In this document: positions 13,494-25,207 of the stretch, piece by piece
Layout of the letters: every line of letters begins with the position of its first letter
Numbering within the stretch: position 1 is the first letter of the stretch
Assembly: GCA_965153355.1 (NCBI GenBank)
Contig: OZ231128.1
Coordinates: 2,232,001 to 2,296,000, forward strand
Direction of reading: 5' to 3'
From: Flaccisagitta enflata
Lineage: Eukaryota; Chaetognatha; Sagittoidea; Aphragmophora
DNA: 64,000 nucleotides
Position numbers and translations under genes: made by a program
Notes under the pieces: generated by a model
Seen by the model: only the letters and a program-made list of their open reading frames with translations
Told to the model about the DNA's origin: nothing
The model's database searches: none

Positions 13494-14247
13494 AGTCACA
13501 AAAGCGTTAGATGGTCAGCGGTACCCGTTGCCCCTAAGTGAGTATATCTGGGTGTGTGATGGTGAGAATGGCAGCGGCCCAGAAGGGGCTAATGACCTAT
13601 GCTTAGTGTGTTTTGAAGCTCTAGGCTTGAACAATAGCATCAATAATGGAATTTTTGAGCCATGAGGCTGTGATTTGAGCCATAAGGCTGTGATTTGAGC
13701 CATGAGGCTGTGATTTGAGCTTTGAGGCAGTGATTTTAGCCTTGAGGTGATGATTTTAATTTCGAGGCTGTGATTTGAGTTTCGAGGCTGTGATTTTAGT
13801 TTTGAGGCTGTGATTTAAGCCTTGAGGCTGTATTTGAGCCTCAAGGCTGTGATCTTAGCCGAGACACTGGGATATAAGCCAAGACACTGGGAATTAGGCC
13901 TTGAGGCTGGGATTTAGGCCTTGAGGCTGGGATATGAGGCATGAGGCTGGGATTTGAGGCTTTAGGTTGGGATATGAGCCTCAAGGCTGGGATGTGAGCC
14001 TCGAGGCTGGGATTTGAGCCACAAGGTTGGAATTTGAGCCTTGAGGTTGAGAGTTGAGCCTCAAGGCTAGGATTTGGGCCTTGAGCCTAGAATTAAGTCC
14101 TCTAGACTAGGATTTGGGCCTCAAGGCTTGGATTTGAGCCTCAAGGATAGGATATGAACTTTGCAGGGGGTGGGGGGAGGAGGAGGAGAAATTTCTCCTC
14201 TGTGAAAGCATAGGTCATCGGCCCCTTCAGGGCCGCTACCCAAAAAG
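13494..14247 (+). mobile_element. Y-family element with 22-23-bp minisatellite core
   Basis: Left end: AGTCACAAAAGCGTTAGATG followed by GTCAGCGGTACCCG and a GCGGCCC...GGGGC hairpin next to GACCTATGCTTAG. The core (about 13660-14160) is some 22 copies of a unit around TTGAGGCTGTGATTTGAGCC. Right end: GAAATTTCTCCTC, AAAGCATAGGTCATCGGCC and GGCCGCTACCCAAAAAG. The same ends flank a different core in the other Y copies. Confidence 0.75.
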
Positions 14248-14250
14248 AAT

Positions 14251-14252
<2 letters not shown>

Positions 14253-14333
<81 letters not shown>
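14253..14333. repeat. (AG)n microsatellite
   Basis: Uninterrupted AG dinucleotides immediately after a Y element. Confidence 0.97.
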
Positions 14334-14335
<2 letters not shown>

Positions 14336-14445
14336 CTCAAATTCATTCTAGATGACTCCCAGAGAAAACAAGGCCAAATACACAGCAAGAGAAGTTGCCG
14401 GGGCATTTGGGCAGGAGCATGAGCTCAAAACACTCAAAAGCGCAA

Positions 14446-14838
14446 TAACGCAAAAGTGTAAGATGGTCAGCGGTACCCGATGCCCTTAAGTCTGTGTATG
14501 TTGGGATGACATGAGTAAGACAGCGGCCCCGAAGGGACCGATAACTTATGCTTGGGCTACATGGGCTGTTCTGGGCTTGAGAGAGCTAATTCGAACTTGA
14601 GATAGCTGATTTTGGGCCTGAGAGGGCTGAGTTTTGGGCCTGAGAGGACTGATTTAGGGTCTGAGAGGGGCTTGGGGGGATGGACGTACATATGGAAGGA
14701 CGTCTGGAAATTCACCCCTGTGTCCTACAGGACATTGGCCCTTTGGGGCCGCTGCCCAAAAAGGAGAAAAAGAGGGAGAAATTTCCCCATATGTGAAAGC
14801 ATAGGTCATCAGCTCCTTTGGGGCCGCTGCTCAATAGG
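14446..14838 (+). mobile_element. Y-family element with GGCCTGAGAGGGCTGATTT-type core
   Basis: Ends match the Y family (GATGGTCAGCGGTACCCGATG on the left; CATAGGTCATCAGC and GGGGCCGCTG on the right). The core is a short ~21-bp repeat unlike that of the neighbouring copy. The right end occurs twice (near 14730-14763 and 14795-14838), so this may be a nested or rearranged copy. Confidence 0.65.
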
Positions 14839-15300
14839 AGGAACGTCCAACCGACCAAGCAACCAACGGACGGACGAAGTGGGCCATAGAGTTGCGAATC
14901 AAGCTACTAACAATTTTCTAGGCAGTTTAAGACGGTTGGACTGTGTATGCTACGCAATAATCATCCTTACTATACAGTACCTCACCCACATTCGACCCTC
15001 TTATCTTAAACCGCGCCCTAAAAAAGGTTCCCGAACGTTTTTGAATGTTGCGCATGGGCTCATTTGATCACATTTTTGCAAAGGTACATTAAAACTTGGT
15101 CGCAATGACGTGATTTGACATAAGTCGGCGATGCAATCAACGTAATGTGCGTGAGCATTTACGGTCATAAAAATTGTTTTCATACAGTGCATTAGCTATC
15201 CTTTTTTTTTAGATTTTTTGACTCAGTATGACATCAAATTTGTGCATTTTTAAAAATTGTTTCATTGTTTGCATTGCAAACAAATTAACGGTTAACGGTG
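14839..15300. other. No gene seen
   Basis: AT-rich sequence with a short GGACGGACGAAG stretch reminiscent of X elements. Nothing else supported. Confidence 0.5.
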
Positions 15301-18300
15301 CACACATCTCTGGATACCCCCCCAAAGAAAATCAAAATACCCATTTTTTCTGACTGTGTCATTTGTCTTTAGGAACATGTGGGCTACTAAAAAAAACAAA
15401 AAACAAAAAAATCCATCTGAAATTTTTTCGTTTATATCACTTTTTGGGCAAAAAAAGGGTATTTTTAGCACTTTTTGAGCATGAAATTGTATATACAACT
15501 TTGAAAATCTCAAAAAACACCGTAAATGTGTGGCATTAGCTAAAATATATATGTTTTAACCATTATCAAAAGGTTTTTTTGGAATATCCCTTGATACCCT
15601 CCTAAAGAAAATCGAAATACCCATTTTTCCTGACTATGTGTTTTCACTCAAGTAACATGTGGGCTACTCGAAAAAATAAAAAACAAAAAAACCCGCTTGA
15701 AATTTTTGGATTTTTTGCCATTTTTAGGCAAAAATACACTATTTTTTGCATTTTTTTCTCTCTAAATCAGTAGAAAATGTTTGTGATGCCCCTGTGAGCT
15801 ATGGAATTGGTAGGCATAGATGAAACACACTAGCTGACATGCATTGTAACTAGTTTGAAGCATTTTTGGTTCATCAACATCATAAAAATCACAAAAAAAA
15901 AGCAAAAAGAGTTATTTTTTTGCATTTTTAGGATTTTTTTTACTTTTAACCAATAGAAAATGTTAGTAGTGCCACTGTGAGACATAGAATTGGTAGGCAT
16001 AGGTGAAACGCACTAGCTGGTATGCAAAGCAACTAGTTTGAAGCATTTTTGGTTCGTTATTAGTTAAAAAGTCACCTAAAAAAACAAAAATAATCATTTT
16101 TTTGCTTCTAACCTTAAGAAAACTTTAAAAATGCTCTCATAGAATGGGTAAAATAGAATCCAGGGTAAGCATAACAGCATGTGCGATGAGTTTTTGATCA
16201 AGTAACTGCTCCAAAATCAGCTTGAAAAGAGCAGAAAAGGCCTCTCATAGCAAGATCAGATAAAAAGCAACATTGTATTAGGTTTTTTTTTATATTTTTG
16301 TATAGGATATGAGCTCTATTTACTGGAACTAATGAAAATGAAACCTTGTCAAGAGGGCTCTTTGATATTTTCACAAAAATTGATAGCATTTTTAAAGTTT
16401 TTTCAAAGTTAAAAGTAAAAAAATGCAAAAAAATAGTTATTTTTGTGACTTTATTGTGACTTTCTAGCTAATAACGAATCAAAAATGCTTCAAACTAGTT
16501 GCTTTGCATACCAGCTAGTGTGTTTCACCTATGCCTATCAATTCCATGTCTCACAGTGGCACAACTAATATTTCTTATTAGTTAGAAGTGAAAAAAGTTG
16601 TAACAATGTAAAAAAATAGCTTTTTTTGCTCTTTTTTTGTGATTTTTTAGATGTTATTGAACCAAAAATGCTTCAAACTAGTTACTATGCATGTCAGCTA
16701 GTGTGTTTCATCTATGCCCGCCAATTCCAGGGCTCACAAGGGCATAACTAACATTTTCTACGGATTTAGAGAAAAAAAAAACAAAATATAGTGTTTTTTT
16801 GCCGAAAAATGGCAAAAAATCCCAAATTTTCAAGCGAATTTTTTTGTTTTTTATTTTTTTGAGTAGCCCACATGTTACTTGAGTGAAAACACATAGTCAG
16901 AAAAAATGGGTATTTTGATTTTCTTTAGGAGGTTATCTAGGGATGGGTGTAAGAGCATAAAAAAGTAAAAAAATGGCAAAATATCGTTTTTAGTATTTTT
17001 ACGTTCTAATTTGTTAATACAGCATAAAAGCTCCTGAAAAATCCTAGAAATGTGTGGCAATAGCTAAAATTTACATGTTTTAACCCTTATCAAAAAGTTT
17101 GTTTGGGAAATCTTAAAAATAAGAGTATAAAAAAAGCAAAAAACAGCAAAACATAGTTTTTTTCAGTATTTTTAAGTCTTAATTTGTTTATACCGTATAA
17201 AAACTGCTGAAAAATCCTAGAAATGTATAGCAACAGCTAGAATATACATGTTCTTACCTTTAAAAAAAAAAATTTTTTTGGATATCATAAAGATAAGAGT
17301 ATAAAAAAGCTAAAAAACAGCAAAATATCGTTTTTTTCAGTATTTTTACGTCTCAATTTGTTCATACAGCATAACAACCCCTGAAAAAGCCTGGAGATGT
17401 GTAGTAGTAGTCTAAGTATAACTATTTTCACCTTGAACAACTAGTCATTAATAATACTTTTCTGTTTTGAGCCTTAAAATAGCTTAAAACACTAATATTT
17501 TGCTATCTTAAGGCTTAAAACACAAAACTATTATGATTGACTAGTTGTTCAGGGTGAAAATAGTTATACTATGATACATTTCTAGGACTTTTCAGGAGTT
17601 GCTATGCTGCATGGACAAATCTTGACGTAAAAATCCTGAAAAAAATGATATTTTGCCGTTTTTTGGGTTTTTTTATGCTCTTGTCTTTAAGATATCCTTA
17701 AAAAACTTTTTGAAAAAGGTAAAAACATGTATATTATAGCTGTTGCTATACATTTCTAGGATTTTTCAGCAGTTTTTATACGATATAAACAAATTAAGAC
17801 ATAAAAATACTGAAAAAAACTATGTTTTGCTGTTTTTTGCTTTTTTTATACTCTTATTTTTGAGATTTCCCAAAAAAACTTTTTGATAAGGGTTAAAACA
17901 TGTATATGTTAGCTATTGCCACACATTTCTAGGATTTTTCAGGAGCTTTTATGCTGTATTAACAAATTAGGACGTAAAAATACTAAAAAAAAACGATGTT
18001 TTGCTATTTTTTGACTTTTTTATGCTCTCATCTTTAGAATATTCCATAAAAACTTTTTGATAATGGTGAAAACATATATATTCTAGCTAATGCCACACAT
18101 TTACGGTGTTTTTTTAGATTTTCAAAGCTGTATAGACAATTTCATGCTCAAAAAGCGCTAAAAATACCCTTTTTAGTCGCGTGCACGCGACTCTACACCT
18201 TGCTCTGTCGGTCGGTCCGTCCGTCCCTTGGTTGGTCCGTCGGTTGGTCGGTCACATTTTTGAATTTTAAGCGTTCTTAACATTTTTTAACATTTTTTAA

Positions 18301-18740
18301 TATCTTTTTTAACTTTTTTTACATTTTTTAACACTTTTTAACATTTTTTAACATTGTACCTATTTTAACATTTTTTAACATGTTTTAACATTTTTTAACA
18401 TTTTTTGACATTTTTTAACATTTTTTAACATTTTTTAACATTTTTCAACATTTTTTAACATTTTTTAACATTTCTTAACATTTTTTAACATTTTTTAACA
18501 TGTTTAACTTTTTTTAACATTTTGACATGTTTTTGCTCTTTTGTTTGTCATGTCCAGACGCACGCGACTGTTGCCCTTTTGGGCTTGTTTGGCCTAAAAA
18601 GTGATGTAAATGAAAAAATTTTAGATGAATTTTTTAGTTTTTTGGTTTTTTTAGTAGCCCATATGTTCCTGAAGACAAATTATACAGTCACAAAAAATGG
18701 GTATTTTGATTTTCTTTGGGGGCGTATCCAGAGATGTGTG
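15301..18740. mobile_element. 3.44-kb nested foldback element
   Basis: The two ends are inverted copies (CACACATCTCTGGATA inward from both sides) and each is flanked by GGTG (15297-15300 and 18741-18744), a possible 4-bp target duplication. Inside are nested inverted repeats: about 15590-16265 pairs with 16265-16940, about 16930-17490 pairs with 17490-18060, and the outer arm 15301-15540 pairs with 18090-18740. The right outer arm is split by an X element at 18175. The sequence is AT-rich with many short homopolymers. No transposase frame is visible, so it is non-autonomous. Foldback architecture is seen directly; the superfamily is unknown. Confidence 0.75.
18175..18590 (+). mobile_element. 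X-family element with AACATTTTTT core, inside the foldback
   Basis: Begins AGTCGCGTGCACGCGACT, has the CCGTCCGTC-rich block, then about 240 bp of 10-11-bp AACATTTTTT repeats, and ends CGCACGCGACTGTTGCCC...GGGCTTGTT. The opposite arm of the foldback (near 15440-15460) is uninterrupted, giving an empty site at a T run. Confidence 0.8.
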
Positions 18741-19060
18741 GGTGATTAACATGAAATTTTAACTGGGGGTCGATGATTAATGAATTCATTTACTGTTAGC
18801 ATCAATAGTAGTATGTACAGCTGAGGAAAACAATCAGTTTTAAAAGAACCTTTGACTTGAAGAAATAAATCTACAAAAACCAACCTTTTAATCGAAATGT
18901 GTACTATTTTTGGCCAAGATGGTAGATTCTGTGTCCCCTGTATCAATTCTTTTAATTCCTCATGTTGTGTGCTTGTTTTTACATAAAAGTGACACAAAAG
19001 GGTAATCATATGTCATATAACTGTAACGGCAATGTTGTTTCAACTTTCATAGGAGAAAAT

Positions 19061-19346
19061 AGTCGCAAAAGCATCAGATGGTCAGCAGTACCTCTGCCCT
19101 GCTGGAGTATCTTGTGATTAAGATTGAGAGAGGGTGCAGGGCCTCCTTGGCAAAAAATGGCAGAATTTTGCCGAATTGACAGAATTTGGCAAAATTGGCA
19201 GAATTGGGCAGAATTTGGTAGAATTTGGCAGAATTGGGGAAGGAGAAGGAGAAGGGGAAGAAGGAAAAGAAGGAGGAGGAGGAGAAAATTCCCCATTTGT
19301 GTGAAAGTAAAGGTCATTAACTCCTTTGGAGCTGCTGCCCAAAAAG
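19061..19346 (+). mobile_element. Y-family element with GGCAGAATTTGG-type core
   Basis: Left end AGTCGCAAAAGCATCAGATG and GTCAGCAGTACC; right end CCCCATTTGTGTGAAAG, GGTCATTAACTCC and GCTGCTGCCCAAAAAG. The core is ~11-bp GGCAGAATT repeats (about 19148-19240) followed by a GGAGAAGG purine tract. Confidence 0.65.
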
Positions 19347-19384
19347 GGCTTAGAAACATACCAAAGCTAGAGCTTCTTTGATAT

Positions 19385-19500
19385 GTCCATGACTTTAAAA
19401 ATCAGCCAAAGCCAGATGTAATAGGTTAGTTATTCAGACTCTTTCAAATGCGACCAAGCTGGGGTCAGAAGTTCAATTTGTTTAGGCGCAGCACCATTCA
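19385..19500. repeat. Fragment related to the foldback at 53.3 kb
   Basis: Shares TCAAATGCGACCAA, CTGGGGTCAG and TTTAGGCGCAGCAC with the element at 53.33-53.76 kb. Only a fragment is present, upstream of the protease gene. Confidence 0.5.
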
Positions 19501-19673
19501 ATTCTTTTTTTGTGTCTTTACCAAGGATCTATGAGCGAGATAGTACATAGACCATGGGACTAATGGGTGGATGAACTCCAGAGGATTGATGCACGGTGGG
19601 TATTTCAACTTGGCTTTCATTGGTTACTACCTTGACTCCCCCAACAACATTTTTTTTAAAATTTTATCCACAG

Positions 19674-22600
19674 GATCCACATCCATAAGAATGATACCAA
19701 CATGGAAGACGCGGAAGTAGAAGGGTGGGAGTCTTTTCCTGGATACCGGGAAAGTGTCGTTACAATGAATGTTATGCGAAAACCACCAATCAAGGCCCGT
19801 TTGGCTCAGGAACTAAACTTGCCTCAATCTCTCATTATCGCCAAGTTTGACACCCCAGTTTATGCGACAAATTATTCTCTCCGAATTAGCAAGAATACAG
19901 CCTACAAGTTGGAAGGTAGTTATCTTTTGCGGGGGTTTAGTATGGAATCCTATTCAGAGTCCCTCAATGAATGAGGCCCATGGGCTATGTGAAATGGAAT
20001 CGCTAAAAGAAAACTTGTTAATGGTACACTTGTCATAGAAAAATGGAAAACTGAGGCCGACTTTACGTTGGAAATTTTTTGCCTTTCGTATACTCATAAT
20101 CTAATTCACTTTTATCTTACTTTGATTCACTTAAATCCTAATTAAATTCACATTGATCCTGTATCTAGGTGCATTGGAAAAGACATGCGAAGAGCTCGAA
20201 AGTTCATGGTCTCTGCTTCATGCATGTAAAACGTCCAAAAGCTTTACAAAGTATGAGCTAAGAGAGCACAAACTAGCACACACCGAACCGTTTCATTGTT
20301 TCCAAATAACATTTCTCACTGACAGCACACATAAAACCATAAAAGTGGCAGAATTCCATCTTGCCCATACAAGTACAATGCCAGGAATTGATGAAATTTG
20401 CGGTAGGCCAACTCACATACAAGATTTTATCTCTCAACGCCGAGTTGTAGGTGGACAACCTTGTCAGAAGGGAGCTTGTCCGTGGCAGGCAGCTTTAATT
20501 GATGATGATGCAAATAGCTTTTGTGGTGGGAGTGTGATCAGTCAGTGGCACATATTGACAGCAGCTCATTGTTTTGAAGGTAGAAACGTATCAAGAATTA
20601 GAGTTCTTTTAGGCAAAACAGATTTATCGGTGGGCGAAGATTCAGTGCAGACTCACAAAATTGATGGAATATCACGTCATTCAAAATACAACAATGTGAC
20701 TCTTCACAATGACATTGCCATCATTCATACCAAGCAAATCATTGAATTCAACGCGTTTGTCATCCCCATTTGTTTGCCAAAGTTAGATTTTGACAATTTT
20801 TCAAATACTGGAGGATATGCATTTATTTCTGGATGGGGTATGAAAAATCCCCACAGAAACTCCAACTCACTACAAGTAGGATTTTTGTCAGTTATATCTT
20901 TGGAAGAATGCCAAGAACAGTGGACTATATACAAACAAGAGAATCAAATCATTTTTAGGAAAACGATAGACAACACCACAATTTGCGCTATTGGTGATAG
21001 AGTTGATAGCTGCAGGGGAGATTCTGGTGGTCCATTGATTTCCAGAGTTGATACTGATCACTATCAACAAATTGGGATAGTCAGTTGGGGCGTTGCAGCC
21101 CACAGATGTGGCAGGCGTGGGATGCCTCCTGGAGTATACACAAGTGTCACGCACCATCTACCCTGGATTCATAAGGCCATGGAAAAAACCTATGACCAGA
21201 CGCAACCACGACACCCATGCAGCGAGTCAGACTTCCAGTGTCCAAATGGATTGTGTATTGCAAACTCAAAAGTTTGTAATGGAGAAGAGGACTGCAGAGG
21301 TGGTATAGATGAATCTGGTTGTAATCAACTGCTGGACATCTGTGGAACTCGTTCCCAAAATCTGGTTCTACCCAATGTGTACATTGAAAACCCATGGATG
21401 GTTATCATATTTGACAAAGCCAATATACCACAAGCAGGAGGAGTAATTGTAGATCCATACCACATTCTTACAGCTCCTTTATACATCTTTAATGACCCCG
21501 CTCAAAGATTTGTGATACGTCATGGAACATATTTTTCTTCCAAGATACATCCATCCATCAGCCAATGGGTTAACAAAGTCGAAAGCGTTGAAAAGCAAGA
21601 ATCTGTCACAATCATGCGCCTGCGGCAAAGGATCAATTTCAATGATTTTCTACGTCCAATCTGTCTTCATTCTCCATCAAGATGCATGTCCAATCTAACA
21701 GCGGTTGGCTGGAAGGAAACAGATGGAAGAAGTGGAAACTTATGGAGAGAACTGTCAATGTCTGAAGTACAATCAAGCTCATGTCCTGATAAAGATGATG
21801 AACTGTATGATGATTATGAAGAGTATGAAGAATATGAAAAAGTAGATGAGGAATATACAGGGAGATTCAAGTCAAATATTTGCGCTACTGATAACAAGAC
21901 AGGCTCTTACAAAAATGAAGATGTGCTAGTTTCACATTCAGAGGGTAGGGCATATCTACATGGAATTGTCAACAGCGAATCTCACTTTGTTGATTCACAT
22001 TTCAGTTATGTTGAAATAAACTCATCTATTGTAAAATCTATTCAAAGCAGAATGAAGACCTCATCTATGAAAAAATGCGGTGAGAATCAGCTGAAATGCC
22101 CAAGTGGAATTTGTTTAGATGAGAAGTATGTTTGCAATGGAAAGCCTGATTGCAAGGATGGATGGGATGAGATGGATTGTCAGCCAATCCTGTTCCCCAA
22201 AACAGAAAAAGGATTCCAGGATATGGAAGCAAAGCTCAAGGAGATTGAAGTGGACAATTGGAGGAAGAAAGATGAGAGCATATGGATGAAACGAAGGAAA
22301 CAAAATACTGAGATAGAAAAGAAAAGATTGGATGTAAGGAACCAAAAGATGGAAGCGGAAAACCAGAGGATGGCCAAAGAGAACACAAGGATGAAAGAGG
22401 AGATTCAGAGGATATCAAAGGAAAACCAACTTTTTAAGAAAATCACAGGTGAATTGGCTCAAGCTGTCAACTTTTAGGGGCTAAAAAACAAAGTCTGATA
22501 TTTATTACCCACGTCCTGCTTAGGATAAGGAAGTGATAAAATGTACTACATCAAGGGTTGGAGGGGCACCGATACAAAAAAGTGAAATACAAAGTGATAA

Positions 22601-23292
22601 CAAAGGGGTTATCTAATAGAGTTTTTTAGAATTTATCTAATCAAATTGATCAATTGATCTATCTTCTAATTTTTGATTTTTGGAAAGGACTGAAAAGCGA
22701 AGACCTCATCCAGCATCCTCAACACCTCATCCATGCAACAGTAGGAATCCTCATCCAGCGACGGAAATCTGTAGATAACGACCGCTTCAACAGACCCTTT
22801 GCCGATTACGTCAATGGATTTTCCAACGATCAAGGGGACTTCTGGTATGGTCTTGAACCTCTTCACAAGCTTACTTCTGTCAATAAAAGTCTATTTCAAC
22901 TCGTCCTCAGCGCAAAAAGAAGAGATGACGGGAAATGGATGGAGTTAGTTCTTGATAACTTCTATATGGATTCTGGGGATGGTTACAATTTGCGATACGG
23001 GGGCGTTGTCACCAGGCACAATACTGGTCTTCACGACACATACTTCAATACTCATCAAAAAGATCAACCTTTCTCTGCTCGTGATCGCGACCGAGATTCC
23101 GTGCGCGTGCGCAGAGGTTACAATCAAATTCCCAATGGCAATTGCGCAGCTGCTTGGAAAGGTGGTTGGTGGTTTGGAAGATGTGGCTTCATATGTTTGA
23201 ACTGCGACCAACGAACCAATGCCAATGTTTGGGCTGAGAATGGCAAAGTGCCATTGACAGAAACCAAAATGACAATCCAAATTAAAGAGTAA
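19674..23292 (+). CDS. Modular trypsin-like protease with LDLa, pseudoprotease and fibrinogen-like domains (5' end may be incomplete)
   Basis: Three exons join in phase: 19674-19915 (acceptor CCACAG, donor GAAG|GTAGTT), 20169-22448 (acceptor TATCTAG, donor ACAG|GTGAAT) and 22688-23292 (acceptor GGAAAG). About 1041 codons are covered; the first exon opens mid-codon unless Met at 19702 is the start. Order: ~170 unrecognised residues; activation site R|VVGG (20444); chymotrypsin-fold domain with His (AAHC, 20567), Asp (NDIA, 20711) and Ser (GDSGGP, 21023), with Asp six residues before the Ser predicting cleavage after Arg/Lys; LDLa (21218-21322, six Cys and DESGC); a second protease fold without the triad (21340-22050); second LDLa (22076-22180); charged coiled coil (22200-22448); fibrinogen-like C-terminus with GFSNDQGDFW and NCAAAWKGGWWFGRC. 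Probably secreted; a role in haemolymph proteolysis or immune recognition is inference. No signal peptide is seen, so an upstream exon is likely. Confidence 0.8.
21340..22050 (+). other. Inactive serine-protease-like domain with acidic tyrosine-rich insert
   Basis: The domain keeps landmarks of the fold (GGVIVDPYHILTAP, FLRPICL, AVGW) but His of the AAHC motif is replaced (TAPLY), the NDIA aspartate region reads ESVTIMRL, and no GDSGGP occurs (KNEDVLVS there). Between them is a stretch rich in Asp, Glu and Tyr (about 21787-21860), a context favourable for tyrosine sulfation. As in serine protease homologues, binding rather than catalysis is expected. Confidence 0.7.
22688..23292 (+). other. 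Fibrinogen-related domain, N-terminal part missing
   Basis: From ILIQRR and NGFSNDQGDFWYG to GGWWFGRCGF the order of motifs is that of ficolin/fibrinogen C-terminal domains, including a DRDRDS stretch where calcium is usually bound. The usual first portion (the Cys-containing A subdomain before the GGWTVIQRR motif) is absent. The intron upstream is only 239 bp and holds no candidate exon for it. Confidence 0.7.
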
Positions 23293-23395
23293 CAATTGCA
23301 TCTCGCAAACCAAATATCCGTATTTTGCACAAGCTAACACTAGAGACGAAAAAGTAATTGCGAGAGTTTACTGTATGTGCAAAGAAGGCCAAATA

Positions 23396-24366
23396 ACGGT
23401 GGCAAAAATAAAAACAGAACAAATGCTTCTTTTGCTTATAAATCCTCTATAATTTGACCAATCTGTCTGAAATTTTTACTGAAGTTAGTTCCTAATATCA
23501 TCAAGTTTTGCTGAAAAAATTGATAAAGTGGCTCAATTAGTTTAGGAATTGCATGAGATTTTAAAGTATTGGTTACAGGTCGGAAAATCAAAGTTGAATA
23601 TCTGTTAAGCAACTACTAAAATTTCAAAAACTGATACTGAATCATGTCCAATTTTGATGAAATTTGGCATGGTGGTAGTCCTTAGTGTCGACTAGCTATG
23701 TTTCAAAAATTGTGATGATACATCAAGTACTTTAGCAGAAATACAGATTTTTCTATTACTGGTTTTAGTCAGGTCAGATGGCTAAATTGTCGAGCATGCA
23801 ATATTAAATACAAACTAATACTGCAGGCTGAGTTTTTGAGCTATTTACATAATATTTGAACTGGTAATACTGGTGGGTACGAATGACCTCTGGTAAGATT
23901 TTGATGAATATCCAAGCATTTTTGATATGCTAAATTAGTCATACAGTTATACGAGCAATGAATTTTTTTAAATTTTTGATGTGCAAACATTAGATCATTA
24001 TCTACCCCCAAAGATGACATCCTAATATCACAAAATTTGGCCTGTAATTGGTCAATAGTATCATTAGGCTACATTTAAAAAATCATCAAAAAACTCAATG
24101 TAGTTTTGGAGCTACACTAATTTTACTTCAGAATTGATATTCATGGTATCAGAAAATATTGCTACTTGAGCATTCCAACTAATAGGGCACTTCAGAAAAA
24201 ATATGATTCTGGGCTAAATAGTTGATGGATTGCGATGAAATTTTAACCTGATATCATTCAAACTGTATACATCATTGACCTAAAATTTCATCAAAATCGG
24301 ATATCATCTTCTTAGGTTTTTGCAACCTCAAAAATTTGTTCCGTTTTTTTTTTTTTTTGCCACCGT
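23396..24366. mobile_element. 971-bp TIR element, TA target
   Basis: Inverted ends ACGGTGGCAAAAA / TTTTTGCCACCGT, extending about 30 bp with few mismatches (both arms end in GAACAAAT), flanked by TA on both sides. The interior has no protein-coding frame of note. A TA target and this size fit a Tc1/mariner-type non-autonomous element (inference). Confidence 0.7.
23407..23412 (+). terminator. Candidate polyadenylation signal inside a TIR element
   Basis: AATAAA lies 115 bp after the stop codon of the protease gene and within the left inverted repeat of the element at 23396. It is the first such hexamer downstream that I see. Confidence 0.45.
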
Positions 24367-24369
24367 TAC

Positions 24370-24466
24370 ATGGCAATCCAGTCACGTACTGTTGGGCAGG
24401 AGCAGTGATGCAATTCAAAAATATTTCGGCCAGACCGACTAACGTGGCAAGGTGTACAACGCGAAT
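24370..24466 (-). mobile_element. Decayed X-family fragment
   Basis: GGCAATCCAGTC, GGGCAGGAGCAGTGATGC, CCGACTAACG and GGCAAGGTGTA follow each other as in intact reverse-oriented X copies (for example 54977-55115), but the terminal hairpin is eroded. Confidence 0.55.
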
Positions 24467-24560
24467 GTAAAAAAAATCGCAAGTTTTTCCATAGCTAATT
24501 TCTGCGCCATCTCCTGTTCTCTCAGGAGATGATTTATTGATGACCAAATTGAAGATTTTT

Positions 24561-24790
24561 AGTCGCGTGCACGTGACACTACACCCCACTTTATCTTTCC
24601 ATCCGTCTGTTGGTTGATTGGTTAGTCAGTCTGTCTGTCTGTCTATCAGTCCGTGACACTTTTACTTTTTTTATCAAGTGTCATTCAAAGTCGTTCGAGA
24701 GTATACTAATTCTTCCTAAGTCATTCTTTGTCATTCTAAGTCATACTAAGCCAATTAGTAAGTCTCGCACGCGACTTATTGGTGTTGGCC
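24561..24790 (+). mobile_element. X-family element with CATTCTAAGT core
   Basis: AGTCGCGTGCACGTGACAC at the left end, TCTGTCTGTC block, short CATTCTAAGT repeats, and CTCGCACGCGACTTATTGG plus TGTTGGCC at the right. The final CTTGTT is altered. Confidence 0.75.
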
Positions 24791-24990
24791 CCTTTTTTTC
24801 AAGGGCTTCTTTTGAGCGCAATCCCACATCTGTAGCTTTATTTGTTTATAAGTTATACTAAAATAAGTAAGTGCACCGCCATGAGCTCTCAGGCATAGTT
24901 CTACCCATGCTGTCTGTTTTCATGGTTCTTATATTTGAGTTCCTCAATGTCTGTGATGAAAACTGAAGCACCGACCGTCATTAACTATGA

Positions 24991-25207
24991 AACAAGGCTG
25001 GATACACGGCTACCCCAGTCGTGTGTGGGCAGGAGCTGTATTTGAGGTCACTTCATCATTTGGGCAGGAGCGGTGAGGCCAAAGACCGCAAAAAAACAGA
25101 AAAAAGTAAAGAGTGACGGACGGACCAACCGACCGACCGATGGACGGACGGACCAAGACGGATGGACGGACCAACAAAGCGGGTCGTAGAGTCGCGTGCA
25201 CCCGACT
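24991..25207 (-). mobile_element. X-family element, reverse orientation
   Basis: AACAAGGCTGGATACACGGC, then CAGTCGTGTGTGGGCAGG, GGACGGACCAACCGACC, and GAGTCGCGTGCACCCGACT before AAAAA. No minisatellite core beyond the GACGGACGG repeats. Confidence 0.8.

Noticed and set aside
22449-22477. Protease gene ending at the in-frame TAG at 22475
   Set aside because: A CAG|GTGAAT donor at 22448 and an acceptor at 22687 join in phase to the fibrinogen-like exon right after a coiled coil, which makes better sense; not excluded as an alternative end.
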